This document shows positions 1 to 9,283 of a DNA stretch of 64,000 nt, piece after piece. The stretch spans positions 62,001 to 126,000 of the forward strand of contig JAAKEZ010000003.1 of the NCBI GenBank assembly GCA_018475625.1, read 5' to 3'. The notes beneath the pieces were generated by a model that searched no databases, was not told where the DNA came from, and saw only the letters and a program-made list of their open reading frames with translations. Both the position numbers and the translations under genes were made by a program. The DNA is from Candidatus Bathyarchaeota archaeon A05DMB-2 (GTDB taxonomy: Archaea; Thermoproteota; Bathyarchaeia; Bathyarchaeales; Bathycorpusculaceae). The first letter of the stretch is position 1; each line of letters starts with the position of its first letter.

Positions 1-1
1 C

Positions 2-352
2 AAAAAGCCTCTTCAACTGCTCGAAAAAATAAAAGAAAACCTAGAAAGGCTGAACGAAAAAATGGAAGTCATGATTGAACTTCAAAAACACGGCAAAAAA
101 GACACGCAGCCACTTCAAGACGCATCACTGGACGTTATGACACTGCTCTCCATGCCTGACCACTTGAGAAAAACAGCCATGACCATCTGCAGATGTGGAA
201 GAGCCACAGCAGAGGAAATTGCACACCAGACAAACCGTGCGCGAGCAGTAGAAAGCGCGTATCTGAATCAACTAGTCATCATGGGTTACCTCAAGAAAGA
301 GCGCAAAGGAAGAAAAGCTTACTTCTACGCTGACAGAGAAAGCCAAGGGTGA
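2..352 (+). CDS. Winged-helix DNA-binding protein, 5' end cut by the window
   Basis: The frame is open from base 2, so the start lies at or before the window edge; an internal ATG is at 62. A Leu/Glu/Lys-rich helical stretch (likely coiled coil) precedes a winged-helix domain with the pattern of a recognition helix (AEEIAHQTNRARAVESAYLN) and a basic wing (KKERKGRKAYFY). It is probably a transcription regulator or a DNA-binding partner of the next gene. Its stop overlaps the GTG start of the ParA-like ATPase (GTGA), so the two are translationally coupled and may form a two-gene unit like a partition or positioning pair. The exact family is not recognised. Confidence 0.7.
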   Translation, partial: KKPLQLLEKIKENLERLNEKMEVMIELQKHGKKDTQPLQDASLDVMTLLSMPDHLRKTAMTICRCGRATAEEIAHQTNRARAVESAYLNQLVIMGYLKKERKGRKAYFYADRESQG

Positions 353-1140
353 AAAAAGAAATGAATAGAATAATAGCCGTACACTCATACAAAGGCGGAA
401 CCGGCAAAACACTGCTGTCAGTAAACTTGGCAGCCACATTAGCGAAGCATGGGAAAAAAGTCGGACTTTTCGACCTTGACTTTCGAGCACCAAGCCTCTT
501 CGCCATATTCAAAATGCCAAAAGCCGAATATTGGCTCAACGATTACCTAAACGGTGCATGCGACATCAACAAAGTCCTCATCGACCTGAGCCCAAGGATC
601 CAGGGAAAAAACAACTTCTTTGTGGGTCTTGCAAACCCAGCAACCGAGGCAATACGGGACATGAGCGCGAAAGACCGAAAATGGGAAATGCGAGCGCTAG
701 GAAGACTCTTGTCCTTGCGGAACACGCTACTCAACGATAAAGAGTTTGACTACCTGATTTTCGACACCAGTCCCGGGCTTCAGTACTCCTCCATAAACGC
801 AATTGTCGCTGCCGACTTCGTAGTTGTGGCAACAACTGGTGATAGGTCGGACGTGGACGGAACCAGCCGAATGCTTCGCGAACTGTACAACCTGTTTGAG
901 AAGAAAACTGGGCTGGTGCTGAACAAAGTTCTTGATTCCTCCTCAAAATCGAAGAAAGACGAGATGCACCGGAAAGTTAAGGATGTCTATCAGGTTCCGC
1001 TACTGGGGCTGGTTCCATGCTTCTGCGAGGTTCTTCGAGCTGAAGGCAACTTCATATTCGCTCAGGACAAGTCAGATCACCCATTCACGAAGATTCTGGA
1101 TGAGATGGCGAAGCGAATAGAGAACAACGAGGTCAACTAG
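349..1140 (+). CDS. ParA/MinD-type P-loop ATPase
   Basis: The deviant Walker A motif KGGTGKT (about residues 15-21), the following LDF switch region and a Walker B-like strand (YLIFDTSPG) place this in the SIMIBI ParA/MinD/Mrp class. Such ATPases position proteins, DNA or membrane complexes by ATP-dependent dimerisation. The 263-residue length is normal. The GTG at 349 overlaps the upstream stop, which supports that start; an ATG at 361 is the alternative. The HTH partner just upstream would fit a ParA-like role, but no parS-like repeats were seen nearby. A MinD-like role is equally possible. Confidence 0.85.
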   Translation: MKKEMNRIIAVHSYKGGTGKTLLSVNLAATLAKHGKKVGLFDLDFRAPSLFAIFKMPKAEYWLNDYLNGACDINKVLIDLSPRIQGKNNFFVGLANPATEAIRDMSAKDRKWEMRALGRLLSLRNTLLNDKEFDYLIFDTSPGLQYSSINAIVAADFVVVATTGDRSDVDGTSRMLRELYNLFEKKTGLVLNKVLDSSSKSKKDEMHRKVKDVYQVPLLGLVPCFCEVLRAEGNFIFAQDKSDHPFTKILDEMAKRIENNEVN

Positions 1141-1267
1141 CTACCTTCCCATTTTTCGGGAGCAACTTCCTTTTTCGTCTGTTTCGAACACGCGCATGGC
1201 TTAAGTTCGATGCAAACGCTTATAGAACGCTACCGCTGCTAGAGTTCGCACGAACGGGGAAAACGGT

Positions 1268-1894
1268 TTGGGCAGGTCAGCGATTGTCTTAGCAGGCGGA
1301 TTTTCCAGCAGGTTCGGTCAAGACAAAGGAGTCTTGGAGCTCGGCAATAAGCCGTTGATGCGGCACGTGATTGACGCAGTTAACCCAATCGTTGACGAAA
1401 CGATTGTGGTGACGAACGCAGAGGAGAAAATCAGAGAGTACGCCAAGATTGTGGGGCAAAACGTGCGGTTTGTGGTTGACGTTTGCGAGTCTCAAGGACC
1501 ATTAGTTGGCGCGTTAACGGGTTTCAGCGCCGCACAGGGCAAGTACTCGTTGCTGGTGCCTTTTGACACGCCCTTCGTTTCCAGAGAAGTTGTCACGTTG
1601 CTATTTGAGCTGTGCATCGGCAAGGCAGCTGCGATTCCAAGGTGGCCTAACGAGCAGATTGAGCCTTTGCAAGCGGTTTATCAGACCAAACTTGCGTTGG
1701 AAACCGCAAGACAGGCGGTGAATGAGGGAGAACTGAACATGCGCGCCATGATTGCGAAGCTGCGTGGAGTGCGGTACATTTCCACGCTGGTCATCCAACA
1801 GTTGGATCCTGACCTGAAGACTTTCTTTAACATCAACACACCTTTTGACCTGAAAAGAGCCATCGCGATGATTAAGTCAAGAAAAGCCCGATGA
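1268..1894 (+). CDS. mobA: Molybdenum cofactor guanylyltransferase (MobA-like nucleotidyltransferase)
   Basis: The N-terminus has the nucleotidyltransferase signature LAGGFSSRFGQDK (residues about 8-20), followed by a VPFDTPF metal-binding segment. The 208-residue length fits MobA, which joins GMP to molybdopterin to make the guanine dinucleotide cofactor. The start is a TTG at 1268; a TATA-like stretch (CTTATAGAA) lies about 45 bases upstream. Related enzymes such as CofC or MobA-like pyrophosphorylases share the fold, so the substrate is inferred from the motif. No other Mo-cofactor gene is adjacent. Confidence 0.8.
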   Translation: MGRSAIVLAGGFSSRFGQDKGVLELGNKPLMRHVIDAVNPIVDETIVVTNAEEKIREYAKIVGQNVRFVVDVCESQGPLVGALTGFSAAQGKYSLLVPFDTPFVSREVVTLLFELCIGKAAAIPRWPNEQIEPLQAVYQTKLALETARQAVNEGELNMRAMIAKLRGVRYISTLVIQQLDPDLKTFFNINTPFDLKRAIAMIKSRKAR

Positions 1895-1925
1895 TGAATA
1901 CCGTGGAACTGACGCGTGAAATTTC

Positions 1926-1949
1926 TCTATAGCCTCCTTATTTAAAGGG
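1926..1949 (-). repeat. CTATAGC-CTCCTTATTTAAAGGG short repeat
   Basis: TCTATAGCC followed by TCCTTATTTAAAGGG matches, in reverse orientation, two copies at 19325-19342 and 19460-19480. It lies in the gap after mobA and could be a promoter-like element or a small repeat. Confidence 0.4.
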
Positions 1950-1954
1950 ACTGA

Positions 1955-2074
1955 ATGGAAACGGTTTTGATACCTCATAGGGACTTATCGAGAAAAACAG
2001 ATTTCGAATACGCGTTACGGAAGTTGAATAAAGCTATTAGGGAGAGAGATGAACGGGTTTCTAAGATTTTTTGA
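1955..2074 (+). CDS. Possible 39-residue protein
   Basis: A short ORF starts at ATG 1955 with a TATA-like TTATTTAAAGG just before it. The predicted product is charged and probably helical (EYALRKLNKAIRERDERVSK). No family is recognised. The TATA-like sequence is part of a repeat also seen near 19.3-19.5 kb, so this may be chance or a relic. Low confidence. Confidence 0.25.
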   Translation: METVLIPHRDLSRKTDFEYALRKLNKAIRERDERVSKIF

Positions 2075-2128
2075 CAAGCTTGGAGTTATGCACAGTTGGC
2101 TCTGCGGCACAAAATATAACATCGAAAT

Positions 2129-2350
2129 TTATTCTTCTTGGTTTATTAACCGTTTTGGGTTGAAGATTTTTTCGAGTTCTTCGGATGTAAGCAAGCCTTT
2201 TTCCAGCGCAATTTCCTTCACGGAGCGCCCCTCTTTCAGTGCCTGCTTGGCGATTTTGCTGGCTTCCAGATAACCTATGTACGGCGACAGGTAAGTGGCT
2301 AAAGACGGGTTCTTATCCACGTAGTCGGCGCAACGCTTAGGAGGCTGTAG
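2129..2350 (-). pseudogene. 3' remnant of a class II fumarase/aspartase-family lyase
   Basis: The frame encodes the C-terminal domain typical of the fumarase C/aspartase superfamily: SPYIGYLEASKIAKQALKEG, then a KEIALEKGLLTSEELEKI segment and a final NPKRL. Only about 70 of some 460 residues remain. Reading further upstream on the minus strand meets a stop, and the catalytic GSSxMPxKxN loop is absent. The piece therefore looks like a decayed or truncated gene. It abuts the promoter region of the NrdD-like gene on the other strand. Confidence 0.65.
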
Positions 2351-2493
2351 GCATGTTCAGCATTAAAAGAACCATCTCAGACCTTCGAGTGTTCCGTTCT
2401 GCAATCAGCCTGATAAATCCTGTTCAAACCCTTACCCAAAGTTTAAACTGTACCTGAAGCAATTAGGTATGCGCTGTTTGAGGGAAAACGAGA

Positions 2494-4701
2494 TTGGCGA
2501 ACCTTCCACACCGCGCACGCGGCGTAAAAGTCCTAAAGGCCGTATCATCACCCCTTAGACTGCAAATCCTGAATTTACTCTTCGATAAAAACGCCCTCTC
2601 CTACACAGAACTCATGAACGAACTCAAAATGAACCCAAGTCGAGACGCAGGAAGATTCGCCTACCACCTAAAATTCCTCCTAAAAGCCGACCTAGTTGAG
2701 GCTGACGCAGAAGCAAAAAAATACTTCCTAACCGACCTCGGAAAAATGGTCATAGACGTTGCCGACAGAGTGGAGAAAAAAGCCGTCAAACCACGCGGAA
2801 TGCTCGTCCGCACCTCACATTTCACGCTTGAAGAATTCGATGCAAACAAAATCTCCAACTCCCTCATAAAAGAAGCCAAAGTCCCACCGGAAATAGCGCA
2901 AAAAGCAGCAAAACAGGCAGAAAAGCGACTGCTCAAGTCGAAAACAAAGTATCTAACAGCCCCACTAATCAGAGAAGTTGTCAACGCAATTCTGGTCGAA
3001 AAAGGCTTCGAAGACTACCGACACAAACTCACCCGCTTGGGAATGCCAGTCCACGAAGTAACTGCCCTAGCAGACACAAACACCACACAAAACTCGGAAG
3101 CCAAACTATCCGCAGCAGGAAACGCCGTTTTCAGCGAGTACACGCTCCTAAACGTGTTTCCGCGAGACATCGCCGACGCACACGCTTCTGGCGCACTCCA
3201 CATAGAAGACCTGGGCACATGGATTATGAAACCCAAAGAAATAATGCACGACCTAAGATTTTTCCTTCAAAACGGCATCAAACCAGACAACCCCCTCCAA
3301 CTTTCCACACCACCACCCAACAGTCTTGAATCCGCACTGTCAACAACATTCAACATGCTTCTGCACACCAGCAAAGAAACAAGCGGAACACAGACATGCA
3401 GCTACTTCAACGTGTTCCTCGCACCATACGCAAAAGGAGTCGACGCCACAAGAATAAAGGAAAGCCTCCGACTGTTCATACTGAACCTGAACCAGCACGC
3501 GAACGCTACGCTGGGCTTGGAACTAACGGTTCCAACATTTATCGCGGACAAACCAGCCATCGGACCGCAAGGAAAAACCATCGGCAAATACGCTGATTTC
3601 GTCAGCGAAACCCAGCTTTTAGCGTCACTTATCATTGAAGTATTCATGGAAGAAAGCATTCCGAAACCCCTCCTCAACCCAACCATCGTCATCAAAATAG
3701 GAAACGACGCCTTAGCAGACCAAAACGCAAAACCCATCCTCCTAAAAGCACACGCGCTGGCAATAGCAACAGGAACACCCAACTTTGCAGCGAAACAAAA
3801 AGAAAAAGAAGCCGCAGTTTTCTCCGCCTCCGGGCTCAAACTTACCCCAGATTTGACAGGCGACTGGGAAACCGACACTCTAAGAACAGGATGCCTCGGA
3901 ACCGTGACCATAAATCTACCTCGAATCGCACACGAATGCGAAAAAGACAAAAACAAATTCTTTGAAATCCTGCGCGAAAGATGTGAAATGGCAACCCGCG
4001 CTCTCGGAATCAAATACAACGCACTCAAGCAACGCGGAAAACATTTACTACCGTTCATGCTGCAGACCCGAAACGGCGACACCTACTTCAGACTGGAAAA
4101 CTGCACACGCGCAATCAACTTCGCAGGTTACAAGGAAACTGTGGAAACTCTTATCGGAAAAAACATAACCGACGAAGAAAACACCAAATTCACCGAAGAA
4201 ATCGCACAGAACATAGCGGCTTTCAGGCATAAGATAGGCAGAAAACATGGAAAACGCCTATACCCCGCAATGCTGCGTAGCCCCGAAGCTTCTGAACGAC
4301 TCGCACAACTGGACATGGAAAAATACGGTGTTGCTAAAGTGAAGTTTTCGGGGACTCGGGAGAAACCTTACTATTCGACTTCGAAGCGGCTGAGCCTTAA
4401 AGCTGGCGATTTTCTCTGTGTGCCGTCTGAGCAGTTGGACGCTGAGATGAAGCTGAAGGGGCTGAGCACTGGCGGAAGCTTGAGCATAATTGAACTTGGC
4501 GAAGCCGATTGCAAGCCTGAAGAACTGCTTAGCTTAACGGCGCATCTTGTCGTAAGTCAAGCGTTAGAGTTTTTCACTTACAACCGCGTAAGCACGTACT
4601 GCGGCAACTGTCGGAAAAGCTGGTTCGGAACCCTGCATAAATGCCCCTCATGCGGATCCATGAGCACTTTGACGGTTTTTAACCGTTTCGCCTTTACCTA
4701 A
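2494..4701 (+). CDS. NrdD-like protein with HTH and ATP-cone, lacking the glycyl-radical motif
   Basis: Domains in order: ArsR-like winged helix (about 8-95), ATP-cone (about 105-195), then an NrdD (class III anaerobic ribonucleotide reductase) large-subunit fold (about 200-700). NrdD landmarks include HIEDLG, YFNVFLAPYAKG and GCLGTVTINLPRIA. A zinc ribbon with Cys 703, 706, 717 and 720 ends the protein. In active NrdD the ribbon is followed by an RVxGY glycyl-radical loop; here the protein ends FNRFAFT with no glycine. The Cys-Cys-Arg stretch usual before the GxLGxVTINLP segment is not visible. The protein may sense nucleotides and bind DNA rather than reduce ribonucleotides. The start is TTG 2494 with GAGGG upstream. 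No activase (NrdG) is adjacent. Confidence 0.8.
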   Translation: MANLPHRARGVKVLKAVSSPLRLQILNLLFDKNALSYTELMNELKMNPSRDAGRFAYHLKFLLKADLVEADAEAKKYFLTDLGKMVIDVADRVEKKAVKPRGMLVRTSHFTLEEFDANKISNSLIKEAKVPPEIAQKAAKQAEKRLLKSKTKYLTAPLIREVVNAILVEKGFEDYRHKLTRLGMPVHEVTALADTNTTQNSEAKLSAAGNAVFSEYTLLNVFPRDIADAHASGALHIEDLGTWIMKPKEIMHDLRFFLQNGIKPDNPLQLSTPPPNSLESALSTTFNMLLHTSKETSGTQTCSYFNVFLAPYAKGVDATRIKESLRLFILNLNQHANATLGLELTVPTFIADKPAIGPQGKTIGKYADFVSETQLLASLIIEVFMEESIPKPLLNPTIVIKIGNDALADQNAKPILLKAHALAIATGTPNFAAKQKEKEAAVFSASGLKLTPDLTGDWETDTLRTGCLGTVTINLPRIAHECEKDKNKFFEILRERCEMATRALGIKYNALKQRGKHLLPFMLQTRNGDTYFRLENCTRAINFAGYKETVETLIGKNITDEENTKFTEEIAQNIAAFRHKIGRKHGKRLYPAMLRSPEASERLAQLDMEKYGVAKVKFSGTREKPYYSTSKRLSLKAGDFLCVPSEQLDAEMKLKGLSTGGSLSIIELGEADCKPEELLSLTAHLVVSQALEFFTYNRVSTYCGNCRKSWFGTLHKCPSCGSMSTLTVFNRFAFT

Positions 4702-4707
4702 AGTTTG

Positions 4708-5640
<933 letters not shown>

Positions 5641-5719
5641 TTACATGAAGGTTGGCAGGTGGTAGATAACGTTTTTGTGTTAGTCTTAGTGTGGCGGTTG
5701 GTTTGGTTGCCGATATTTT

Positions 5720-5732
5720 TGCTATAAATACG
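5720..5732 (-). promoter_or_regulatory. TATA box for pyrB
   Basis: The minus strand reads GCGTATTTATAGC, a good archaeal TATA element. It lies about 88 bases upstream of the pyrB GTG and would give a leader of roughly 60 bases. Confidence 0.5.
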
Positions 5733-5803
5733 CTGCTGCTTTAAGAATACGCTTAGCGAAGCTCGAAAGAAACTGATAGTTGAAAACAAGGTAAATAGTG
5801 CGG

Positions 5804-6202
5804 TTATGGTGGGGGTCTTTTTTGGGCGTACTGGTATCTGCGTGGTTTTCCTTCACGAGTTAATATTCCATCTTTAACCAAATCTATTAATGCATGTGCT
5901 ACGGCGGTGCGGTCGTAGTGGAATCCTCGTCGTGCCATTTCGCTGTGGACCTCGCTTAAGCCCTGCGGCTTGCTGAACCAGCCTTCTTCCCAGAGTTTCT
6001 GAATGACGCCCTTGCAGGTTTCTGCGCGTGGCGGCGGCGCGGCTCTTTCAGCGAGGCGGGTGTCTTTCATGCGTTCGGTGACGGTGGCGAGTATGCGGTC
6101 CACGGCGGTTTGCAACTGGTCTTCTTGGCTTTCGATTTCGAATTCTATGTCGCCGATTTTCATTTTTACACGTATGGGCGGTTTTTGCTGTGGTTCTGGC
6201 AA
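5804..6202 (-). CDS. Small protein with C-terminal winged-helix-like domain
   Basis: The 132-residue product starts at TTG 6202, eight bases after a clear AGGTGA ribosome site. The N-terminal part (IRVKMKIGDIEFEIESQEDQ) is acidic and beta-rich. The C-terminal part resembles a winged helix used for predicting reading of short DNA motifs (GLSEVHSEMARRGFHYDRTA, then a basic tail). No named family is assigned. It is transcribed away from nurA-herA across a short gap containing a perfect inverted repeat, so it could regulate itself and that operon; this is inference. Confidence 0.7.
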   Translation of the reverse strand: MPEPQQKPPIRVKMKIGDIEFEIESQEDQLQTAVDRILATVTERMKDTRLAERAAPPPRAETCKGVIQKLWEEGWFSKPQGLSEVHSEMARRGFHYDRTAVAHALIDLVKDGILTREGKPRRYQYAQKRPPP

Positions 6203-6225
6203 TTTTTCACCTGTTGCTTATTGTA

Positions 6226-6248
6226 TTGTGCAAGATGTACATGCACAA
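6226..6248. promoter_or_regulatory. Inverted repeat TTGTGCA-N9-TGCACAA (probable operator)
   Basis: Perfect 7-bp arms separated by nine bases (centre GATGTACA) sit between the divergent genes at 6202 and 6292. A TATA-like CTTAAATATT (6251-6260) for nurA follows immediately, so a dimeric regulator bound here could control access to the promoter. Confidence 0.55.
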
Positions 6249-6291
6249 CACTTAAATATTTCCCCAGCAGCATATTGGCTATTGGTGAATC

Positions 6292-7371
6292 TTGGTGATT
6301 GAACAAAACACTATAACAACAACACAGAAATATAACTTTCCACAACCCACCATCGACACAACATTACCCCAGCGCTTCCTCGAGCAATCGCTCCATTCCC
6401 TCAAACAAGTGCAAGCACACCAGCCTTTTCAACTAAATCAACAACCCATTCAACAAGCAGAGGAGCACCCATCCAGCCTCCAACTCAACCGCACGCCAAT
6501 CCAGCTAAAACCCAACTACCAAGAAACCACCATCGCTGCCATCGACACCTCCACTATAAAAATCGGCGAAACCACCACCGGCATCATCATCGCCGTCCGC
6601 GGCGCCACTGTCTGGAAACAAAACCGCAAATACCACTACACGCGCCTCGGACCGTTTATCTTCCACATCACCGAAGAAAACAAAAACACAGTCTACAACA
6701 CACTAGAACGCGCCTACTTCATCACACGCTACGAAAGCCCACACCAGTCCTCGCCGAACCTCATGCAGATGCCCACGCGACTCGCCAGTCTGCTCGAACG
6801 ATGGCTCCAAACCATGATAGCCAAAACCGTCACCGACGGATTAATCCTGCTTGACGGCAGCCTGACCGCCGGAACCATCGACACACCAGTCCACCGCATG
6901 AGAGAAATCCTCCACCAAGCCCGCAAAAACCGCAGCATCGTCCTCGCGTTCAGCAAAGCCACCACCCTCCGCGTAAACGGCTACCTCATCACTGACCAGC
7001 TGCCCAACTTCGAACCACCGTACCTGCTGGAGACCGCGGGGCTGCGGTTTAAGCCGCCCACCGTCCTGCAAGGCGACGTGTACGTGGCAAAGCTCAACAA
7101 GGCAAATTACGCTTTCCGCTTAGACATCGACAGAGAAATCCCGCTTCACCAGCGGCTGGAAGCCGTAGAGAAACTCGTTGGCAACGACCTGTACACGCAA
7201 GGCTACCCCGAAACCCTCCGTCTCGCGCATATACTCTGCACGTTCACAGCTAACGAAGTCCTCGCCATGCAGCATTTCATCGCGCGGAAGCACGGCATCC
7301 AGCTAGTCAACCGCCCAGACATGCACCGCCTCTTGTTCGGACCATTCAGCAAAGGAGATGCTTACGCATGA
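6292..7371 (+). CDS. nurA: NurA-domain nuclease
   Basis: The protein has the NurA arrangement: an early AAIDTST strand with the metal-binding Asp, and a later DGLILLDGSL motif with a second Asp, typical of this RNase H-like 5'-3' nuclease. It is followed with a 4-base overlap by herA, the usual partner. NurA and the HerA translocase together resect DNA double-strand ends for homologous recombination in archaea; Mre11-Rad50 genes are not in this window. The start is GTG 6292, about 30 bases after a TATA box, so the message may be leaderless. The N-terminal 70 residues are rich in Gln/Pro/Thr and probably disordered. Confidence 0.85.
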   Translation: MVIEQNTITTTQKYNFPQPTIDTTLPQRFLEQSLHSLKQVQAHQPFQLNQQPIQQAEEHPSSLQLNRTPIQLKPNYQETTIAAIDTSTIKIGETTTGIIIAVRGATVWKQNRKYHYTRLGPFIFHITEENKNTVYNTLERAYFITRYESPHQSSPNLMQMPTRLASLLERWLQTMIAKTVTDGLILLDGSLTAGTIDTPVHRMREILHQARKNRSIVLAFSKATTLRVNGYLITDQLPNFEPPYLLETAGLRFKPPTVLQGDVYVAKLNKANYAFRLDIDREIPLHQRLEAVEKLVGNDLYTQGYPETLRLAHILCTFTANEVLAMQHFIARKHGIQLVNRPDMHRLLFGPFSKGDAYA

Positions 7372-8828
7372 AACTCTACAAGAAAGAAGGCAACATACTC
7401 CAAGTGCTGAGCTTCCCAACCGAGAACGCCGAAAAAGGCGACTACCTCCTCGTCGAGGACGCAGACGCAGGAAAAGCACTCATTGCACAGGTGATTGACG
7501 TGCAGTTCGCCGCAGTCCCAGGCGTGTTGGAAGAGTTACTACGTACATTGCCCGACGGCGGACAACCCATCCAAGGCGAAGACATCGACCCCATGGAAAT
7601 CGCCCCACACATCACGTACATCCAAGACGCCAGCCTCCTCATCTGCAAAATCCGCGCAACACTCGAAAACGGTGCACTCAGCCCAAGCAGTAGCTGGCTT
7701 CCCAGCCGCTCACAATCCACCATCAAAAAACTCTCCATCCCCAACCTGCTTAAACTCGCTAAGGTGGACGGCAACCTACCCATAATTCTCGGCGGAACCA
7801 AAGACTCCTCGCTCCTAACAATCGACGCCTCAGCTATAGACGGCACGCTGAACATTATCACGGGCAAGAAGGGCTGCGGCAAATCGCATCTAAGCAAGCT
7901 GCTGATGGCAAGTCTAATCGGCTACAAAGCCACTGTCGTCGTCTTTGACCTCAACGGCGAATACTCCAGCATTGGGCTGACACAGGACGGCAAGCGAAAC
8001 ATATACTACGACAAAATCCACGCCCTCACGCCCGCGCAGAACTTCAAAGTCGCCCTCGACCAACTGCACCTCAACGTAGTCATGGGCATCCTCGTCCACG
8101 CACTGCACTTGCCGGGAACCAGCGCCCGCGAGTTCAGACGCATCTGGAAACAACTCAAAGACCGCGGTGACCTAACCCTGAGCAGCCTCGGCGAAGCCAT
8201 CCGCAACCTCAACTGCAACCAACACGTCAGGGACGCGCTGGCGTCACGCTATCATTCGCTCGTGAACTCGGGCTTCTTCACCGACGTCGCTGCGGAAGCC
8301 GCGCTTCTTGAAGAATGCCTGCTCAAAGCCAAAGAACAGGGAGGCGCCATCGTCATAAACCTCCGAAACATAAGCACCATTGACCGCCAAATCGTCGTCG
8401 AATACGTGCTCGGCAAACTCGTCGACAGCCTGCAGAGCTGGAAGCTCAAAGCAGTTTTCCTCTTCGCCGAGGAAGCACACTTGTATTTGCGCGAAACGTA
8501 TTGGGACGACATCGTCACGCGCATGCGCCACTTCGGGATATTCACCACGTTCATCACCAACCAGCCCGACACCATCCGCGAAAGCATCTACCGCCAAGCC
8601 GACAACATCTTCCTCTTCAACTTCACCAACGAGCATGATTTAGATGTGGTGTCACGTGCCTCCCGTGTGGACGCCGAAACCATCCGCTCCATCGCACGTG
8701 ACCTCCCTCCGCATCACTGTCTAACATTGGGAAAAGTTGTGCATGACTTTCCGATAGTCACGCGAGTCAGAGCGTTGGACCTCAAAACAATGGGAGAAAC
8801 ACGCTTGTTCTTTAAAGATATAAACTAG
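7368..8828 (+). CDS. herA: HerA-type DNA translocase ATPase
   Basis: A HerA/FtsK-class hexameric ATPase of 486 residues. It has an N-terminal beta-barrel-like HAS domain (1-100), Walker A GKKGCGKS (166-173), Walker B FLFAEEAH (about 365-372) and C-terminal segments with TNQPDTI and arginine-rich sensor regions. It drives DNA into NurA during end resection. The ATG overlaps the nurA stop (ATGA), so the two are coupled. Its 3' end overlaps the convergent Nudix gene by 17 bases. Confidence 0.9.
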   Translation: MKLYKKEGNILQVLSFPTENAEKGDYLLVEDADAGKALIAQVIDVQFAAVPGVLEELLRTLPDGGQPIQGEDIDPMEIAPHITYIQDASLLICKIRATLENGALSPSSSWLPSRSQSTIKKLSIPNLLKLAKVDGNLPIILGGTKDSSLLTIDASAIDGTLNIITGKKGCGKSHLSKLLMASLIGYKATVVVFDLNGEYSSIGLTQDGKRNIYYDKIHALTPAQNFKVALDQLHLNVVMGILVHALHLPGTSAREFRRIWKQLKDRGDLTLSSLGEAIRNLNCNQHVRDALASRYHSLVNSGFFTDVAAEAALLEECLLKAKEQGGAIVINLRNISTIDRQIVVEYVLGKLVDSLQSWKLKAVFLFAEEAHLYLRETYWDDIVTRMRHFGIFTTFITNQPDTIRESIYRQADNIFLFNFTNEHDLDVVSRASRVDAETIRSIARDLPPHHCLTLGKVVHDFPIVTRVRALDLKTMGETRLFFKDIN

Positions 8829-9258
8829 GGTTCTCCAGCTTCTGCTTATTCTGCTTAAAGAACCGCCAGAATGATTCCGTTAGATCGTATTGCTCTACTT
8901 CGTTGAAGGGAACCCACTTCAAAGCGTCAGCATCGCTTGCCGCCTTAGGCTTACCGCTCTTCACGGTTACAAGGTAATCGATAATCACAAAATGATATTT
9001 GACTGCGCCATTTTCATCTAAGTTGATGTAATTAACTACGTCAACAAGCCGTGGATCGTACACTTCCAGCCCTGTCTCTTCTTTCACTTCACGAATGACA
9101 GCATCCTCAATTGTTTCGCCGAGCTCTACTAAGCCGCCTGGGACAGCCCATTTTCCTTTGCCTGGCTGGTTTTTCCTTTTTTCAAGCAGAATCTTGCCAT
9201 CATCGAGTATTATGGCGCCGACGCCTACAACTGGCTTTTTAGGGTACTCTGCACTCAA
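8812..9258 (-). CDS. Nudix hydrolase (ADP-ribose pyrophosphatase-like)
   Basis: A complete Nudix box is visible (GGLVELGETIEDAVIREVKE then ETGLEV), fitting GX5EX7REUXEEXGU. The 148-residue length matches small ADP-ribose or (d)NTP pyrophosphatases. The start is TTG 9258 with GAGG seven bases upstream. The substrate cannot be read from the sequence; archaeal relatives often act on ADP-ribose or oxidised nucleotides. Confidence 0.85.
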   Translation of the reverse strand: MSAEYPKKPVVGVGAIILDDGKILLEKRKNQPGKGKWAVPGGLVELGETIEDAVIREVKEETGLEVYDPRLVDVVNYINLDENGAVKYHFVIIDYLVTVKSGKPKAASDADALKWVPFNEVEQYDLTESFWRFFKQNKQKLENPSLYL

Positions 9259-9283
9259 CGCTTAAACCTCAGCTGATATTTGT

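Noticed and set aside
1141-1267. Possible tRNA-like fragment (AGTTCGATGC) before mobA
   Set aside because: No cloverleaf could be drawn around it.
3402-4082. 226-codon minus-strand ORF opposite the NrdD-like gene
   Set aside because: Shadow of the real gene with Ser/Arg/Phe-rich composition typical of antisense frames.
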